A DNA stretch of 64,000 nt from Bacteroidota bacterium. GTDB taxonomy: Bacteria > Bacteroidota > Bacteroidia > Chitinophagales > Saprospiraceae. Positions 18,401 through 25,478 of the stretch are shown piece after piece (position 1 is the first letter of the stretch; each line of letters opens with the position of its first letter). Below the pieces are notes generated by a model that was given only the letters and a program-made list of their open reading frames with translations, was not told where the DNA came from and did not search any database. The position numbers and the translations under genes are program-made. The stretch lies in NCBI GenBank assembly GCA_963169455.1, contig CAUJDW010000047.1, positions 62,001 through 126,000 on the forward strand, read 5' to 3'.

Positions 18401-19609
18401 GACGAAGGTGGGCGGAGTGTTGTCGACAACGGTGATGAGTTGCTCCCTGATGGAGGTGTTGCCGCACTCATCGCGCACCCGCCAGTTCCTTTCGATCTGG
18501 TAGCTGTCGGGGCAGCCATCGTTGTCATCTTCGATGCTGTCGGAGAAATCCACGAAAATGGGGCCGCCGCAGAGATCCACCGTATCGGCCACCATGCCGG
18601 TGAGGCTGAGGTCCATGGGGTCCTGGCTGCAGGAAATGGTGATGTCGGCCGGCACGGTAAAACTCGGCGCGCGCTGGTCGCGCACCTGCACGATATGCAC
18701 CGAAGTAGTGGTATTGCCGCAGGAATCGGAAACCGTCCAGGTGCGGCGTAGGTCGAACTCCCGGCCCGAGCAGAGGCTCGTGATCGAAATGGTGTCCTGG
18801 ACGTAGTCCGCCACCAGCCCCGGCTGGCAATCCACCACGCTTACCATGGAGGGCGGGTTGTTCATCAGGTACAGGCCGAGGGTGTCGCAGGCTACGACAA
18901 GAGAATCCGGCGGCAGGCCCTGCAATATGGGCGGCGTAGTGTCGATGGTGATGAAGCGGATGTCGAGGCTTCCCGCATTACCGCAAACGTCATCGAAGTT
19001 GAAGGTAACCAGAAGGGTGTCGCAGGCTTCGTTGAAAGAAGCGGGGATAGGGGCGGCAGGCCCGAAGTTCGACACCCCGCTGCAGTCGTCGATATTGGAG
19101 CCCAGGATGAGCTGGATGTTATTTCTCCAGCTTACAAAACCGGTGTCCTGTGCTGCCTCGCAGGCCATGGTGGCGTCCAGCGGGTCGATGCCGCCGAAGT
19201 TGGGCGCCTGGGTGTCGGGCAGGATGGTTATAAGTTGGGTGACCGTAGTCGTGTTCATATCAGAATCCGTCGCTTCCCAGGTTCTCATGACCACTCCACC
19301 TGTGCAGGGGTCGATGGTGGCGGGGTCGGGCGTATCTACGGGAAAAACTTTGGGGAGGGGGCCGTCTTCGGGGTCCGTCACCATCAGGCTGTCTTTAGGC
19401 GGGATGGAACAGACATCACTGACGATAGTGTCGTTGGGCACTCCAATAATGTCGGGAGGGTTTGTCTTCATGCCGGCGGGCGAAGCTTTGGGCCCATGGC
19501 CGGGGTAGTTGTCACCGCTCCGCGCCTGCAGGGTTTGGGCCCCTGCGAACAGGGCCATCAGGAAGGCCAGGCAGAGAAGCGGCATAGGGCAGCGTAGTCT
19601 TATTTTCAT
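12476..19609 (-). CDS. Giant T9SS-secreted SprB-like adhesin with HYR/Ig-like repeats and type-B C-terminal domain
   Basis: A 2377-residue surface protein. A signal peptide covers about 1-29. About the first half has HYR-like modules, each opening with a variant of TPPxFVVPADxTVNC and ending with an ECGN-type turn. Two longer modules with lectin-like beta regions are inserted in this part. The middle holds about ten Ig/PKD-like repeats built on NP.I..V....GSY.V.V....GC. Near residue 2200 is a cadherin-like module (NVLANDDIPPNS). The last 90 residues are the gliding-motility-associated type-B T9SS domain, starting APNIITPNGDGVNDTF. It would be exported by T9SS and displayed by the PorP/SprF partner downstream, acting in adhesion or gliding. 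No catalytic domain was recognised. Confidence 0.92.
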   Translation of the reverse strand: MKIRLRCPMPLLCLAFLMALFAGAQTLQARSGDNYPGHGPKASPAGMKTNPPDIIGVPNDTIVSDVCSIPPKDSLMVTDPEDGPLPKVFPVDTPDPATIDPCTGGVVMRTWEATDSDMNTTTVTQLITILPDTQAPNFGGIDPLDATMACEAAQDTGFVSWRNNIQLILGSNIDDCSGVSNFGPAAPIPASFNEACDTLLVTFNFDDVCGNAGSLDIRFITIDTTPPILQGLPPDSLVVACDTLGLYLMNNPPSMVSVVDCQPGLVADYVQDTISITSLCSGREFDLRRTWTVSDSCGNTTTSVHIVQVRDQRAPSFTVPADITISCSQDPMDLSLTGMVADTVDLCGGPIFVDFSDSIEDDNDGCPDSYQIERNWRVRDECGNTSIREQLITVVDNTPPTFVVPADTTVNCGEENNLMITGVPTMLMDDCDDNPTYSMGPETIIPGLCQYEFMVDRTWIVSDSCGNETQLVQRITVIDTIAPALGAQAADKLITCMAGMDIAQEFTNWINSHGGALASDNCTLNDELEWRAYKAGTDTLVSMPALLCPAPSDTIVMQAVDFVVLDRCGNADTTSATFIVIDNTPPSIIVCPSDAVVETAPAQCEAFFTLQPPLVEEECAAGLLTESIDRMATMTSQAAPGQEGVTPVDPIELSFTVASPLPINATGDATLSIFLRNADAEGMTEYFRVIGEDGSLLGRTGRSLSQCSDSDTTLTIPAAKIDTWALDGAISIRLEPNIQPTLSGSFAVNDICTPDSRVEANLSFQVRDFARLHYEYRINNGQPVAVDPVAAVDVALPIGENTIVYYVSDCAGNLDSCTYKVRVEDREPPILLCPADIVVGLDTGACSAMVALPFPLGVTDNCGVAAAYEETMPQDTASAWLTFTEDPNLNDFVADAKAYTFQGVAANAIGTVTLTLDLRGDFNSDGAYVRVFGDSGGLLGGTPVGAAGCGLPGQVILSIPTDTFNLWAADGTVEFLIEPNPIPVPPGLPGDGINPCDPAAVDADGEVDSISYIFATLSYREITPFYFASGATDIPYTQMTPPAIIPTHEFNVGETAVSYVTADDYGNQDTCSFSVFVVDNEPPVALCQATIVEINPSGLEVDTVSVMEFDAGSYDNCLIDTMYLSPNTFTCEQAGSTIMATLTVVDGSGNTSTCTKPIRIEAEPPNPTFSPGICGGDTLYLFANPPAAQGGVVYTYRWFNPSGLLISTQQNPVVPNVTANDAGAYVLQITGLTGCVAEEVVNVTITNQPLTPAINTSLNICNDDNIILNASVVLNNATYRWYSGLPPGNLVATTNVPQYTVPGPHQPGTQQYYLTIEANGCLSEPSLPVAITITTRPVAIVNDEELTLCEGLPIVLGTSVTGVSYSWAGPDGFSSTSQFPTVISASTLDNAGVYQLIVTKNGCSSLPDYTVVNLLPKPPTPALTIESGPVCEGQTLVLKTLPTGASTYHWVRPNLNEFTTTNNLFLLPNATNDYEGPWYVYTKKFGCDSDPSNIVNVVINEVPDAIASASPPEVCVNTALQLFSAPGIPGATYRWTGPNGFTSVAQNPIINNVTSGHQGSYRVEIKTSAGCLDTASTYVTVLPGVNIVAVSNDAPGCLDGPTDISLQATLFPSNNGTYSYQWSGPGNYMSIDSAAIIPNATAANNGNYQLVVTTGNGCISAPASTLVNSRNAPPMPPTPVLSQATQPPFCSGDAISLSVNPYSGNGVSYNWITPGGLAVTSVEMLALSNLSPDDTGPYRVFVTVNGCNSDTSGMLPVTINPIPTALASSNSPVCEGEPLQLFGSAPAGSSFQWVGPFTSSLQNPTISAADPMLHSGAYTLVATRNGCTSAPSVVQVVVNEKPNTPLASNSGPVCISSPGAAVALSVSPSSATSGADYVWYYNGDTVGVTQSLNFLLSDFTGFPGGQYAFWVEASLNNCISDPSLSTLATFSTIPAEEAFAGLDTAFCIGDVAELNGSSPQLSTGLWAQIGGDTAGVNILEPLEPATAVEGLLGGNTYAFTWSLSNGACLNFSVDSVILEIRSPEAAFAGPDQLLCAGDAIQLAAASPQQGVGEWTQSEVQADFNIVIDDELNPATAISGAGIAPGNIYVFTWSVRSECGIREDDVFITISDNDPYAGPDLLFCNDEGRAELSAKEPAEGSFGRWSSPDGAIVFSGVDSLRALVSNLKVGDNLFIWTLDDGYCGDSSRDTVVINYQENPVAVNDVVSIEFAIETEVNVLANDDIPPNSFITILSGPSHGTARVVGDSSFVYLPGVNYIGEDQLTYEVCSEGCECSTAIVRLLVGEDVQCIAPNIITPNGDGVNDTFVIPCLLNEGDFPNSQVLIFNRWGDEVYRSVQPYRNNWDGTFNGEDLPADTYFYIINFGDGRPPQNGYLMIQR

Positions 19610-20001
19610 AGTTAATTCATTTTTGGGCTTTCTTCACAGCCGGCAGAGGCCTGCCGGCGGCAGAACAAGCGGGAGCTAACTTTTTTCAATGGGATCGAAG
19701 GGGCGGAAAGCCGCCATTTGGGCGCGGGCGGGCATGCCGGGCGGCGCACAGAGGATGTTCATGGGATACATGCTTAATCGGTTTTTGTTAAAAAATTTTC
19801 TCAATAGTACTTGACAGGCGCCAGGGCCTGTTTATTGGCATGCAGTGCAAAACCGGATTGCAAAATATTAAAATCCGGCCAATCGCACCTACATTTTTCT
19901 GTTCAAAACACCCGACCGGGCTGTTTATCAGTTACTTCTACCTGTCCTCCCCCACAGCTTGTTACGAGGGATAGCGCTCCAAGGTTTCAAAACAGGAGCA
20001 A
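19610..20001. other. Gene-free stretch upstream of the adhesin operon
   Basis: About 390 bp without a convincing gene. It should contain the promoter of the minus-strand adhesin operon, but no clear TAnnTTTG element was found. An AT-rich part lies around 19785-19805 and 19860-19880. Short GC-rich inverted pieces near 19640-19670 (GCCGGCAGAGGCCTGCCGGC) could form a hairpin in the adhesin leader. Confidence 0.4.
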
Positions 20002-20029
20002 CAAAAAAAGGAAGCCGCCGGCGCCGGCT
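20002..20029 (-). terminator. Intrinsic terminator of the gltX-small gene unit
   Basis: On the minus strand the palindromic AGCCGGCGCCGGCGGCT (20029-20013) overlaps the stop codon of the 67-residue gene. It is followed by TTCC and a run of seven T (20009-20003), the classical intrinsic terminator form. Confidence 0.7.
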
Positions 20030-20231
20030 ATTCTTCTTCGTCCCGGGCAGCCCGCTCTTCTTCCTCCTGGCTGCGCAGTTTTTTGTCCTCGACATTTTCG
20101 TTGAGGAACTCGTTGATCTTGTCGACCTCAAAATTGGAGATGATCTCTCCGAATTCGTTGATCCTGATGTCGAACCCCCGGAGGTCTTTGTGCACTTCGG
20201 GTTCGCCTTTTTTCGGTTTTTTCTTTGGCAT
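20028..20231 (-). CDS. Small conserved charged protein downstream of gltX
   Basis: A 67-residue protein starting MPKKKPKKGEPEVHKDLRGF, followed by DIRINEFGEIISNFEVDKI and a very acidic tail (EEEERAARDEEE). It has no signal peptide or membrane segment. The central part looks like a short folded motif with conserved INEFGEI, and I believe similar small proteins occur widely in Bacteroidota, but no function is known to me. It starts 23 bp after gltX on the same strand and is followed by a good terminator, so the two genes are probably co-transcribed. The lysine-rich head and acidic tail suggest a nucleic-acid or ribosome-associated partner, which is inference only. Confidence 0.75.
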   Translation of the reverse strand: MPKKKPKKGEPEVHKDLRGFDIRINEFGEIISNFEVDKINEFLNENVEDKKLRSQEEEERAARDEEE

Positions 20232-20254
20232 GTCCGGCCTGTTTTAACTCAATT

Positions 20255-22003
20255 TCAGCCCTGGCTCACCCATTCATCGAATAAGCGGAAAGCCTTGCCC
20301 AGGCGGCCGATGGTTTCCGCTTTTCCCAGAAGTTCCATCATTTCAAAGACGGCGGGGCCCTGCATCGTGCCGGCCAGCCCGATGCGCAGCAGCGGCAGCA
20401 CATCGCCGAATTTAAGGCCGCTGTCCTGAATGAAGCCTTCGACGAGTGCTTTCAGGGCGCCGGCGCTGAAATCTTCCTGATGAGCCAGGCTTTGCAGCAG
20501 CTGGGCGAACTGCCCGCTCCGGGCTGCGTCCCAGCGCTTGCGGGCGTTTTTGTCGTCATAAGTTCCGGGCGGTTCGAAGAAGTAGTAGCCGTTTTCCCAG
20601 AATTCCGCCAGCGTGGCGGCCCTTTCCCGCATCAGCTCGACGAACTGGCGCAGGAAAGCATCATCGGGATGGTGGCCGTGGGCGCTGATAAAAGGGCGCA
20701 CCCTGTCCATGAGGTAGCCGGTATCGGCCTTCATGATGTACTGCTGGTTGAACCAGCGCGCTTTGTCGATGTCGAAGCGAGCGCCGGATTTGCCGATCTT
20801 TTCGATGGAGAAGGCCTGCGCCAGCTCTTCCATGCTGAAGATTTCCTGGTCGGTGCCGGGGCTCCAGCCCAGCAGCGCGAGGAAGTTGATGGCCGCTTCC
20901 GGCAGGAATCCGTATTCGCGGAACCCGATAAAGGAATCCTGATCGCCATTGCCCTGCCAGGAAAGGGGGAATACCGGGAAGCCGAGCCTGTCGCCGTCGC
21001 GCTTGCTCAGTTTGCCAAACAGAGAATCCCTGAGGAAGGCTTTCAGCTGGGCTTTCTGCCTGTCATCCCTGTCCTTCTCCTTTAGGTTGGCGGCTATATT
21101 GGCCTTGTCCTGCAACACCTGAAGCGTAAATTGCTCTGCTTTTTCCAGGTAGCCTTCCGCTTCTTCGGGGTGTTTTTTCTGAAATTCCTCGGCCAGGCGC
21201 CGGGCCAGCGGCGGCGTATTTTCCTTGTGCAGGAAGCTCTCGGGAGCCGGCTTGAGGATGAGCGGCAGGTGGGCGAACTGAGGCATGCGATCCTCCCAGC
21301 CGAAAGCACGGTACAGCAGGACGTGATGAGCCGTGCTGGACAGCCATTCCTCGCCGCGGATGACGTGGGTGATCTCCATGAGATAGTCATCCACGATGTT
21401 GGCCAGGTGGTAGGTCGGCAGCCCGTCGGCTTTGATCAGCACCTTGTCGTCCAGTTCATTGGTATCGAAAGTGACTTCCCCGCGGATCAGGTCCTGGATG
21501 ACGGCCTGCTCGTTGGGCCGCACCTTAAGGCGGATGACGAAAGGCGCTCCGGAGGCGATCCTGTCCTGAACCTCTGCTGCCGGCAGCGACAGGCTGTTTT
21601 TCATGCGCCGGCGGATAGAAGCGTCATATCTGAATGCGGGGTTCTGCTGCCGTTCGATTTCCAGTTCTTCGGGGGTGTCAAAAGCGTAGTAGGCTTCCCC
21701 TTTTTCGATCAGCTGGCGGGCGTACTGCTGGTAAATATCCCTGCGCTCCGACTGCAGGTAGGGGCCGTAGCCGCCTCCGAAGCCCGGCCCCTCATCCGGG
21801 GCCAGCCCGAACCACTGCAGGGATTCGATGATGTATTCTTCTGCGCCCGGCACGTAGCGCAGCTGGTCGGTGTCTTCGATCCGGAGTATGAAAACGCCCT
21901 GGTGTTTTTTTGCCAGAAGGAAGTTGTACAATGCCGTCCGCAGCCCTCCGATGTGGAGCGCTCCGGTGGGGCTGGGCGCGAAACGCAATCTCATTTTAGC
22001 CAT
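20255..22003 (-). CDS. gltX: Glutamyl-tRNA synthetase with an unusual insertion before the KMSKS-type motif
   Basis: Class I aminoacyl-tRNA synthetase that charges tRNA-Glu. The chosen start gives MAKMRLRFAPSPTGALHIGG, placing the HIGH-type motif HIGG at residues 17-20. ATG 21994 is an alternative; a longer in-frame extension to 22165 is not family-like. LADGLPTYHL-type and EDRMPQFAHLPLIL stretches are normal. The KMSKS equivalent is KLSKRDG at 331-337. Between KPAP (about 254) and that motif lie about 75 extra residues, highly charged and helical (PEEAEGYLEKAEQF, ANLKEKDRDDRQK). This explains a length of 582 residues against about 500 in typical relatives. Frame and flanks are intact, so the enzyme is probably functional. 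Confidence 0.95.
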   Translation of the reverse strand: MAKMRLRFAPSPTGALHIGGLRTALYNFLLAKKHQGVFILRIEDTDQLRYVPGAEEYIIESLQWFGLAPDEGPGFGGGYGPYLQSERRDIYQQYARQLIEKGEAYYAFDTPEELEIERQQNPAFRYDASIRRRMKNSLSLPAAEVQDRIASGAPFVIRLKVRPNEQAVIQDLIRGEVTFDTNELDDKVLIKADGLPTYHLANIVDDYLMEITHVIRGEEWLSSTAHHVLLYRAFGWEDRMPQFAHLPLILKPAPESFLHKENTPPLARRLAEEFQKKHPEEAEGYLEKAEQFTLQVLQDKANIAANLKEKDRDDRQKAQLKAFLRDSLFGKLSKRDGDRLGFPVFPLSWQGNGDQDSFIGFREYGFLPEAAINFLALLGWSPGTDQEIFSMEELAQAFSIEKIGKSGARFDIDKARWFNQQYIMKADTGYLMDRVRPFISAHGHHPDDAFLRQFVELMRERAATLAEFWENGYYFFEPPGTYDDKNARKRWDAARSGQFAQLLQSLAHQEDFSAGALKALVEGFIQDSGLKFGDVLPLLRIGLAGTMQGPAVFEMMELLGKAETIGRLGKAFRLFDEWVSQG

Positions 22004-22398
22004 CATCCTGTTTTGGATATCCGTTTTTTCCCGGTGCTTTTCCGGGTTTCTATGGAAAAAACCCCCTGCCGGTTCCGGGTTGTTTTGTAAAATGCCTGAC
22101 AGTTTGCAGTTGATTTTTCGCCGGAAGAAAAAAAAGATAAAAAAACCGGCTGTTTTTAGCAGCAAAACCGGCGGCCGGAGCGTTGATGTCTAAAAGCAAC
22201 CAACCCTACCAACCGGAATGCCCGAAAGGGCGGCCTAACAAACTAAACTCCAACTGCTGGAAAGCACAAATGTAATGATTTTCAGATAGCTTGCCAGCAC
22301 CCCCTGTATGAGTTTGAGAATCCCTTTTGAAACATTCTCAAGGTGGTTTGTCATTTATATTAATCCATATATCCCTGAACATTTTAATCCAAAGTGCT
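22004..22398. other. Gene-free region between divergent gltX and deacetylase genes
   Basis: About 395 bp. It should hold both promoters. On the minus strand TACATTTG (22274-22267) matches the TAnnTTTG -7 element and would give gltX a long leader of about 260 bases; no matching -33 element was seen. Toward the deacetylase the DNA is AT-rich around 22345-22385 (TTATATTAATCCATATA). A small hairpin GCCCGAAAGGGC lies near 22220. No coding potential was recognised. Confidence 0.4.
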
Positions 22399-23049
22399 AT
22401 GTATCTCGTAAAAACGCCTCAATTTATCCAAAACCTGTTCCCCAATTACACCTGGCGCATACCGACACAGGAAAAAGTGCTCTATCTGACTTTCGACGAT
22501 GGCCCCATTCCTGAAGTAACACCCTGGGTGCTGGAACAATTGGAAGCATTCGACGCCCATGCCACCTTTTTCTGCGTGGGCGACAACATCCGCAAACATT
22601 CGGAAGTTTTCCGGCAGGTAGTGGAAAAGGGGCATGCCGTAGGCAACCACACCTACAACCACCTCAACGGCTGGGTGTCGGAGAATATCCCTTATTTTCA
22701 CAATGTGCGGCATTGCGCCAGCCTGGCCCATTCCGTGCTTTTCCGCCCCCCCTACGGCAAGCTGAAGCCCAAACAGGCCCAGTTTCTGCAGCGCCACTAC
22801 CGCATCGTGATGTGGGACGTGCTCAGCGGCGATTTCGACCCCAGCCTGCCGAAAGAACAGTGCCTGGCCAACGTGACCGGCAATGCCGAGCCCGGTTCCA
22901 TCGTCGTTTTCCACGACAGCCTGAAGGCCGAGGAAAAGCTGCGTTACGTGCTGCCCCGCGTGCTGGAGCATTTCGCCGGCAAAGGATACCAATTCGGCAA
23001 ACTCAACGAAGAAGAACTGGCCAGCACACACCTGAAAGCCACCGCATAA
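22399..23049 (+). CDS. Polysaccharide deacetylase family protein
   Basis: A 216-residue NodB-homology protein. The start is set at ATG 22399 (MYLVKTPQFIQNLFP); upstream in-frame codons look non-coding. Metal-binding motifs are TFDDGP (residues 31-36), GNHTYNH, and RPPYGK, followed by MWDVLSGDFD and a late VFHDS. These are the conserved motifs 1-5 of carbohydrate esterase family 4, which removes N- or O-acetyl groups from chitin oligomers, peptidoglycan or similar. There is no clear signal peptide, so it may act in the cytoplasm or need a non-classical route. A strong terminator follows 33 bp downstream. Confidence 0.93.
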   Translation: MYLVKTPQFIQNLFPNYTWRIPTQEKVLYLTFDDGPIPEVTPWVLEQLEAFDAHATFFCVGDNIRKHSEVFRQVVEKGHAVGNHTYNHLNGWVSENIPYFHNVRHCASLAHSVLFRPPYGKLKPKQAQFLQRHYRIVMWDVLSGDFDPSLPKEQCLANVTGNAEPGSIVVFHDSLKAEEKLRYVLPRVLEHFAGKGYQFGKLNEEELASTHLKATA

Positions 23050-23082
23050 CTTGCTGATATTTCTGCAATGTTTTATATAGCC

Positions 23083-23120
23083 AAAAGCCACTGCTCCGAA
23101 AGGATGCAGTGGCTTTTTTT
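23083..23120 (+). terminator. Intrinsic terminator of the deacetylase gene
   Basis: Arms AAAAGCCACTGC (23083-23094) and GCAGTGGCTTTT (23106-23117), an 11-base loop and a T run to 23120. It is bidirectional in principle. Confidence 0.85.
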
Positions 23121-23193
23121 GGGCAGCACGCCCACAGGCCGAAAGGCTGGCTGGCTGGCTTTAGGGTGGGGCATTTTGTGGGCCAACCCCAGA

Positions 23194-23349
23194 GCCAGCC
23201 ATAGAACAATATAGCCGAGTTCCGACATGCCCCCATTATCGAACAGCACCCCGCCCCAGAGCCAGCCATATAACAATATAGCCCTATAACCAACTCCAGT
23301 GCCGGTGATGGTGACTATGTTGCCACGCCAGCCATATAACAATATAGCC
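23194..23349. repeat. Three 23-bp repeats at 66-67 bp spacing
   Basis: Copies of a sequence beginning GCCAGCCATATAACAATA and ending TAGCC lie at 23194-23216 (one mismatch), 23261-23283 and 23327-23349. Start-to-start distances are 67 and 66 bp, with 43-44 bp of mostly unrelated DNA between. The first two copies share the preceding CCCCAGA. The block sits where the exbD homology ends. Confidence 0.8.
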
Positions 23350-23926
23350 CATAACCCTTTCCCAAGGCCAGTGGGATTCATGATGAAATCCCTGGTGAGT
23401 TGCCGAAGCGCCTGAACTTCGGGAATGCTGTTCTCTACGAACAGTTCGTTCCGGGCGTTGAGCTTGACCAGCAGGATGTTCCGGTTAGCAATCTCTGTTG
23501 TTGGAGGCTCTTCCGTCCAGGCGGGCAGGCGGCCGGCAATGCCCTTGCCGGCCAGGATGGTGGTGGTAACCAGGAAAAAAATCAGGAGCAAAAAGACGAT
23601 GTCCGCCATGGGGCCGGCGTTGGGGTTTGTTAAACATAGCTTTCGTTTTTGGTTCAACTATACCGGCAGTTGTTCGGACGATAGTTTTGGATACTTACCT
23701 TTTCTCAATAGATGGGAATAAAGCGCTGATTGGTGTATGGCCCGCGAAGTGATAATCAGTGCGCACTAGGAGGGGCTCTGCCTGCGTCGCGGGCCACAGG
23801 CCACAGGCCGGCATTCCAGATTGCCGCAAAAGGAGTCCTGAATAGTAACCCATTTTCTATATCTTTCCTCCATTGAAATAACAAAGCAAGGCCCTGAAAA
23901 CGGGAAAGGCCCAAACATTGCCATCC

Positions 23927-24916
23927 ATGCAGCACCTCCTCCACCGCTGGCGCGCCCTCTGGAACCCCAACCGCTACCACGGCTGGGGCAGGAAGCGCAA
24001 CTACTTCGAAGGCTGGTATTTCAAGTTCGTCGACCCGACGGAGCAGTATGCTTTCGCCGCCATCCCCGGCATTTCCATGGGCAGCGACGGGCGGCAGCAT
24101 GCCTTTATTCAGGTACTGGACGGGAAACAGTGCCGGGCGAGTTACCACGAGTTCCCGGTTTCCTCCTTTGTTCCTTTCTCCGACAGGTTCGAAATACGCC
24201 TGGGCGAAAACAGGTTCTCTGAACAACAACTGGCGCTCGACCTACCGGAACTTAAAGGGCGCCTGACGCTGGACGGCATCACCCCCTGGCCCAAAATGCT
24301 GGGCGCGCCGGGCATCATGGGCTGGTATTCTTTTATGCCGTTTATGGAATGTTACCACGGGGTAGTGAGCCTCAATCACCTATTGAAAGGGCAGATGGAA
24401 GTATACGGCCAGGCTGTTGATTTCACCGGCGGCAAGGGCTACATCGAAAAGGACTGGGGTGTTTCTTTCCCTTCTTCCTGGATATGGATGCAAACCAACC
24501 ACTTCGATGCCGGACAACCGGTGTCCCTCATGGCTTCAGTAGCCAATATCCCCTGGATCGGCAGCCACTTCATTGGATATATTGTCGGCTTTTTGCTTGG
24601 GGAAAAGCTGTACCGCTTCGCCACCTACACCGGCGCACAGATGCGCGCTTCCCTGGGGGAAAGGGAAGTATTTCTGTCTTTCAAGGGCCGCCGAAACAGA
24701 TTGGAGATCGTAGCCCACAAGATAGGCGGCACAGGCGAACTGGTGTCCCCCATTTCCGGCAATATGACGGGCAAGGTCAACGAAAGCCTGCAGGCTACGA
24801 TAGAGGTGAAACTTTTCGAGGATGATCATTTGTTATTTGAAGGGACAGGGAGGAATGCCGGGCTGGAAGTAGCCGGCGATGTCGGCGGGCTTCTGTCGGA
24901 AGAATGGCGCCGTTGA
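23927..24916 (+). CDS. Tocopherol cyclase-like protein
   Basis: A 329-residue protein; ATG 23927 is chosen over TTG 23918. Family-like motifs are NPNRYHGWGRKRNYFEGWYF, then FAAIPGISMG and HAFIQVLDG near the N-terminus, GIMGWYSFMPFMECYHGVVS in the middle, and YIEKDWGVSFPSSWIWMQTN. In plants this fold (tocopherol cyclase, VTE1) closes the chromanol ring of vitamin E. The bacterial relatives, common in Bacteroidota and Firmicutes, have no proven substrate, so the name describes the family only. A beta-rich fold is expected. No signal peptide. No tocopherol pathway genes lie nearby. Confidence 0.85.
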   Translation: MQHLLHRWRALWNPNRYHGWGRKRNYFEGWYFKFVDPTEQYAFAAIPGISMGSDGRQHAFIQVLDGKQCRASYHEFPVSSFVPFSDRFEIRLGENRFSEQQLALDLPELKGRLTLDGITPWPKMLGAPGIMGWYSFMPFMECYHGVVSLNHLLKGQMEVYGQAVDFTGGKGYIEKDWGVSFPSSWIWMQTNHFDAGQPVSLMASVANIPWIGSHFIGYIVGFLLGEKLYRFATYTGAQMRASLGEREVFLSFKGRRNRLEIVAHKIGGTGELVSPISGNMTGKVNESLQATIEVKLFEDDHLLFEGTGRNAGLEVAGDVGGLLSEEWRR

Positions 24917-25056
24917 GCGAAGAGTTGCCCACCATCCGATCTGTTTTGCGTGTTGCGATGTTGTTTTCACCATAAATGCTCCTTAAATTTAGCGCCGGCC
25001 GGGCCGGCCGGCAGGGGCGCAAAACACCTGCGAACCCGGACAAAAACCAAACAGCT

Positions 25057-25443
25057 ATGAAAAATCCGTTCAAGGAATATGCCGGAAAGTTTTCCATCGC
25101 CAAATTCTGGGAGAAACTCCGGCACTTTGCGGCGCACGCCGGCGCCAAGGCCGTGTATTCCGCCCTTTTGCTGTTTTACGCCTACCGCCGGAAGGAAACC
25201 CCGGCCTGGGCCAAGAACATCGTACTCGGCACGCTGGGGTATCTGCTTACCCCTTTTGACGCCCTGCCCGACCTCACCCCCATCATCGGTTATACCGACG
25301 ACCTCGGCGTATTGTCCTTCGGCTTGGTCACCATCGCCGGCTATATCAACGACGAAGTGCGGGCCAATGCCCGCAAACAGATGGGGCGCTGGTTCAGGCA
25401 TTACGATGAACAGGATTTGGCGGAAGTGGACAGTAAACTGTAG
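25057..25443 (+). CDS. YkvA family (DUF1232) small membrane protein
   Basis: A 128-residue protein starting at ATG 25057. The family signature is seen as LGYLLTPFDALPDLTPIIGY followed by TDDLGVLSFGL, predicted as hydrophobic helices. The N-terminal 50 residues are basic and helical. DUF1232 proteins are small membrane proteins of unknown function in many bacteria. The stop lies 35 bp before the aminopeptidase start, so the two genes may be co-transcribed. Confidence 0.88.
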   Translation: MKNPFKEYAGKFSIAKFWEKLRHFAAHAGAKAVYSALLLFYAYRRKETPAWAKNIVLGTLGYLLTPFDALPDLTPIIGYTDDLGVLSFGLVTIAGYINDEVRANARKQMGRWFRHYDEQDLAEVDSKL

Positions 25444-25478
25444 ATTTGAGGCGTGCAAACGCAAAAATCATAATCGAC

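Larger units (their letters stand above)
23073..23657 (-). pseudogene. exbD: Truncated ExbD/TolR-type biopolymer transport gene
   Basis: Residues 11-97 of the frame are clearly ExbD-like: NPNAGPMADIVFLLLIFFLV (the single N-terminal membrane helix with its conserved Asp), then LPAWTEEPP and QALRQLTRDFIMNPTG. Homology stops at about 23367. The remaining frame runs through the 23-bp repeats and even through the convergent terminator, so it is not real protein. The usual C-terminal part (KAVVSLKNDRGT-type periplasmic fold) is missing. The frame opens with TTG directly after a stop, so the N-terminus may be damaged too. No ExbB or TonB gene is adjacent. The remnant indicates a deletion or rearrangement at this locus. 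Confidence 0.8.

Noticed and set aside
9342..19609. Phage tail or S-layer locus
   Set aside because: The type-B T9SS domain, the PorP/SprF gene and the OmpA/PD40 gene identify it as a T9SS adhesin operon.
22004..22165. N-terminal extension of GltX
   Set aside because: The extra 54 residues are low-complexity (Phe, Lys, Arg) and precede a canonical GltX start; they correspond to leader DNA.
23194..23349. CRISPR array
   Set aside because: Only three 23-bp repeats with 43-44 bp spacers, no cas genes and no leader; the repeats coincide with a broken exbD gene.
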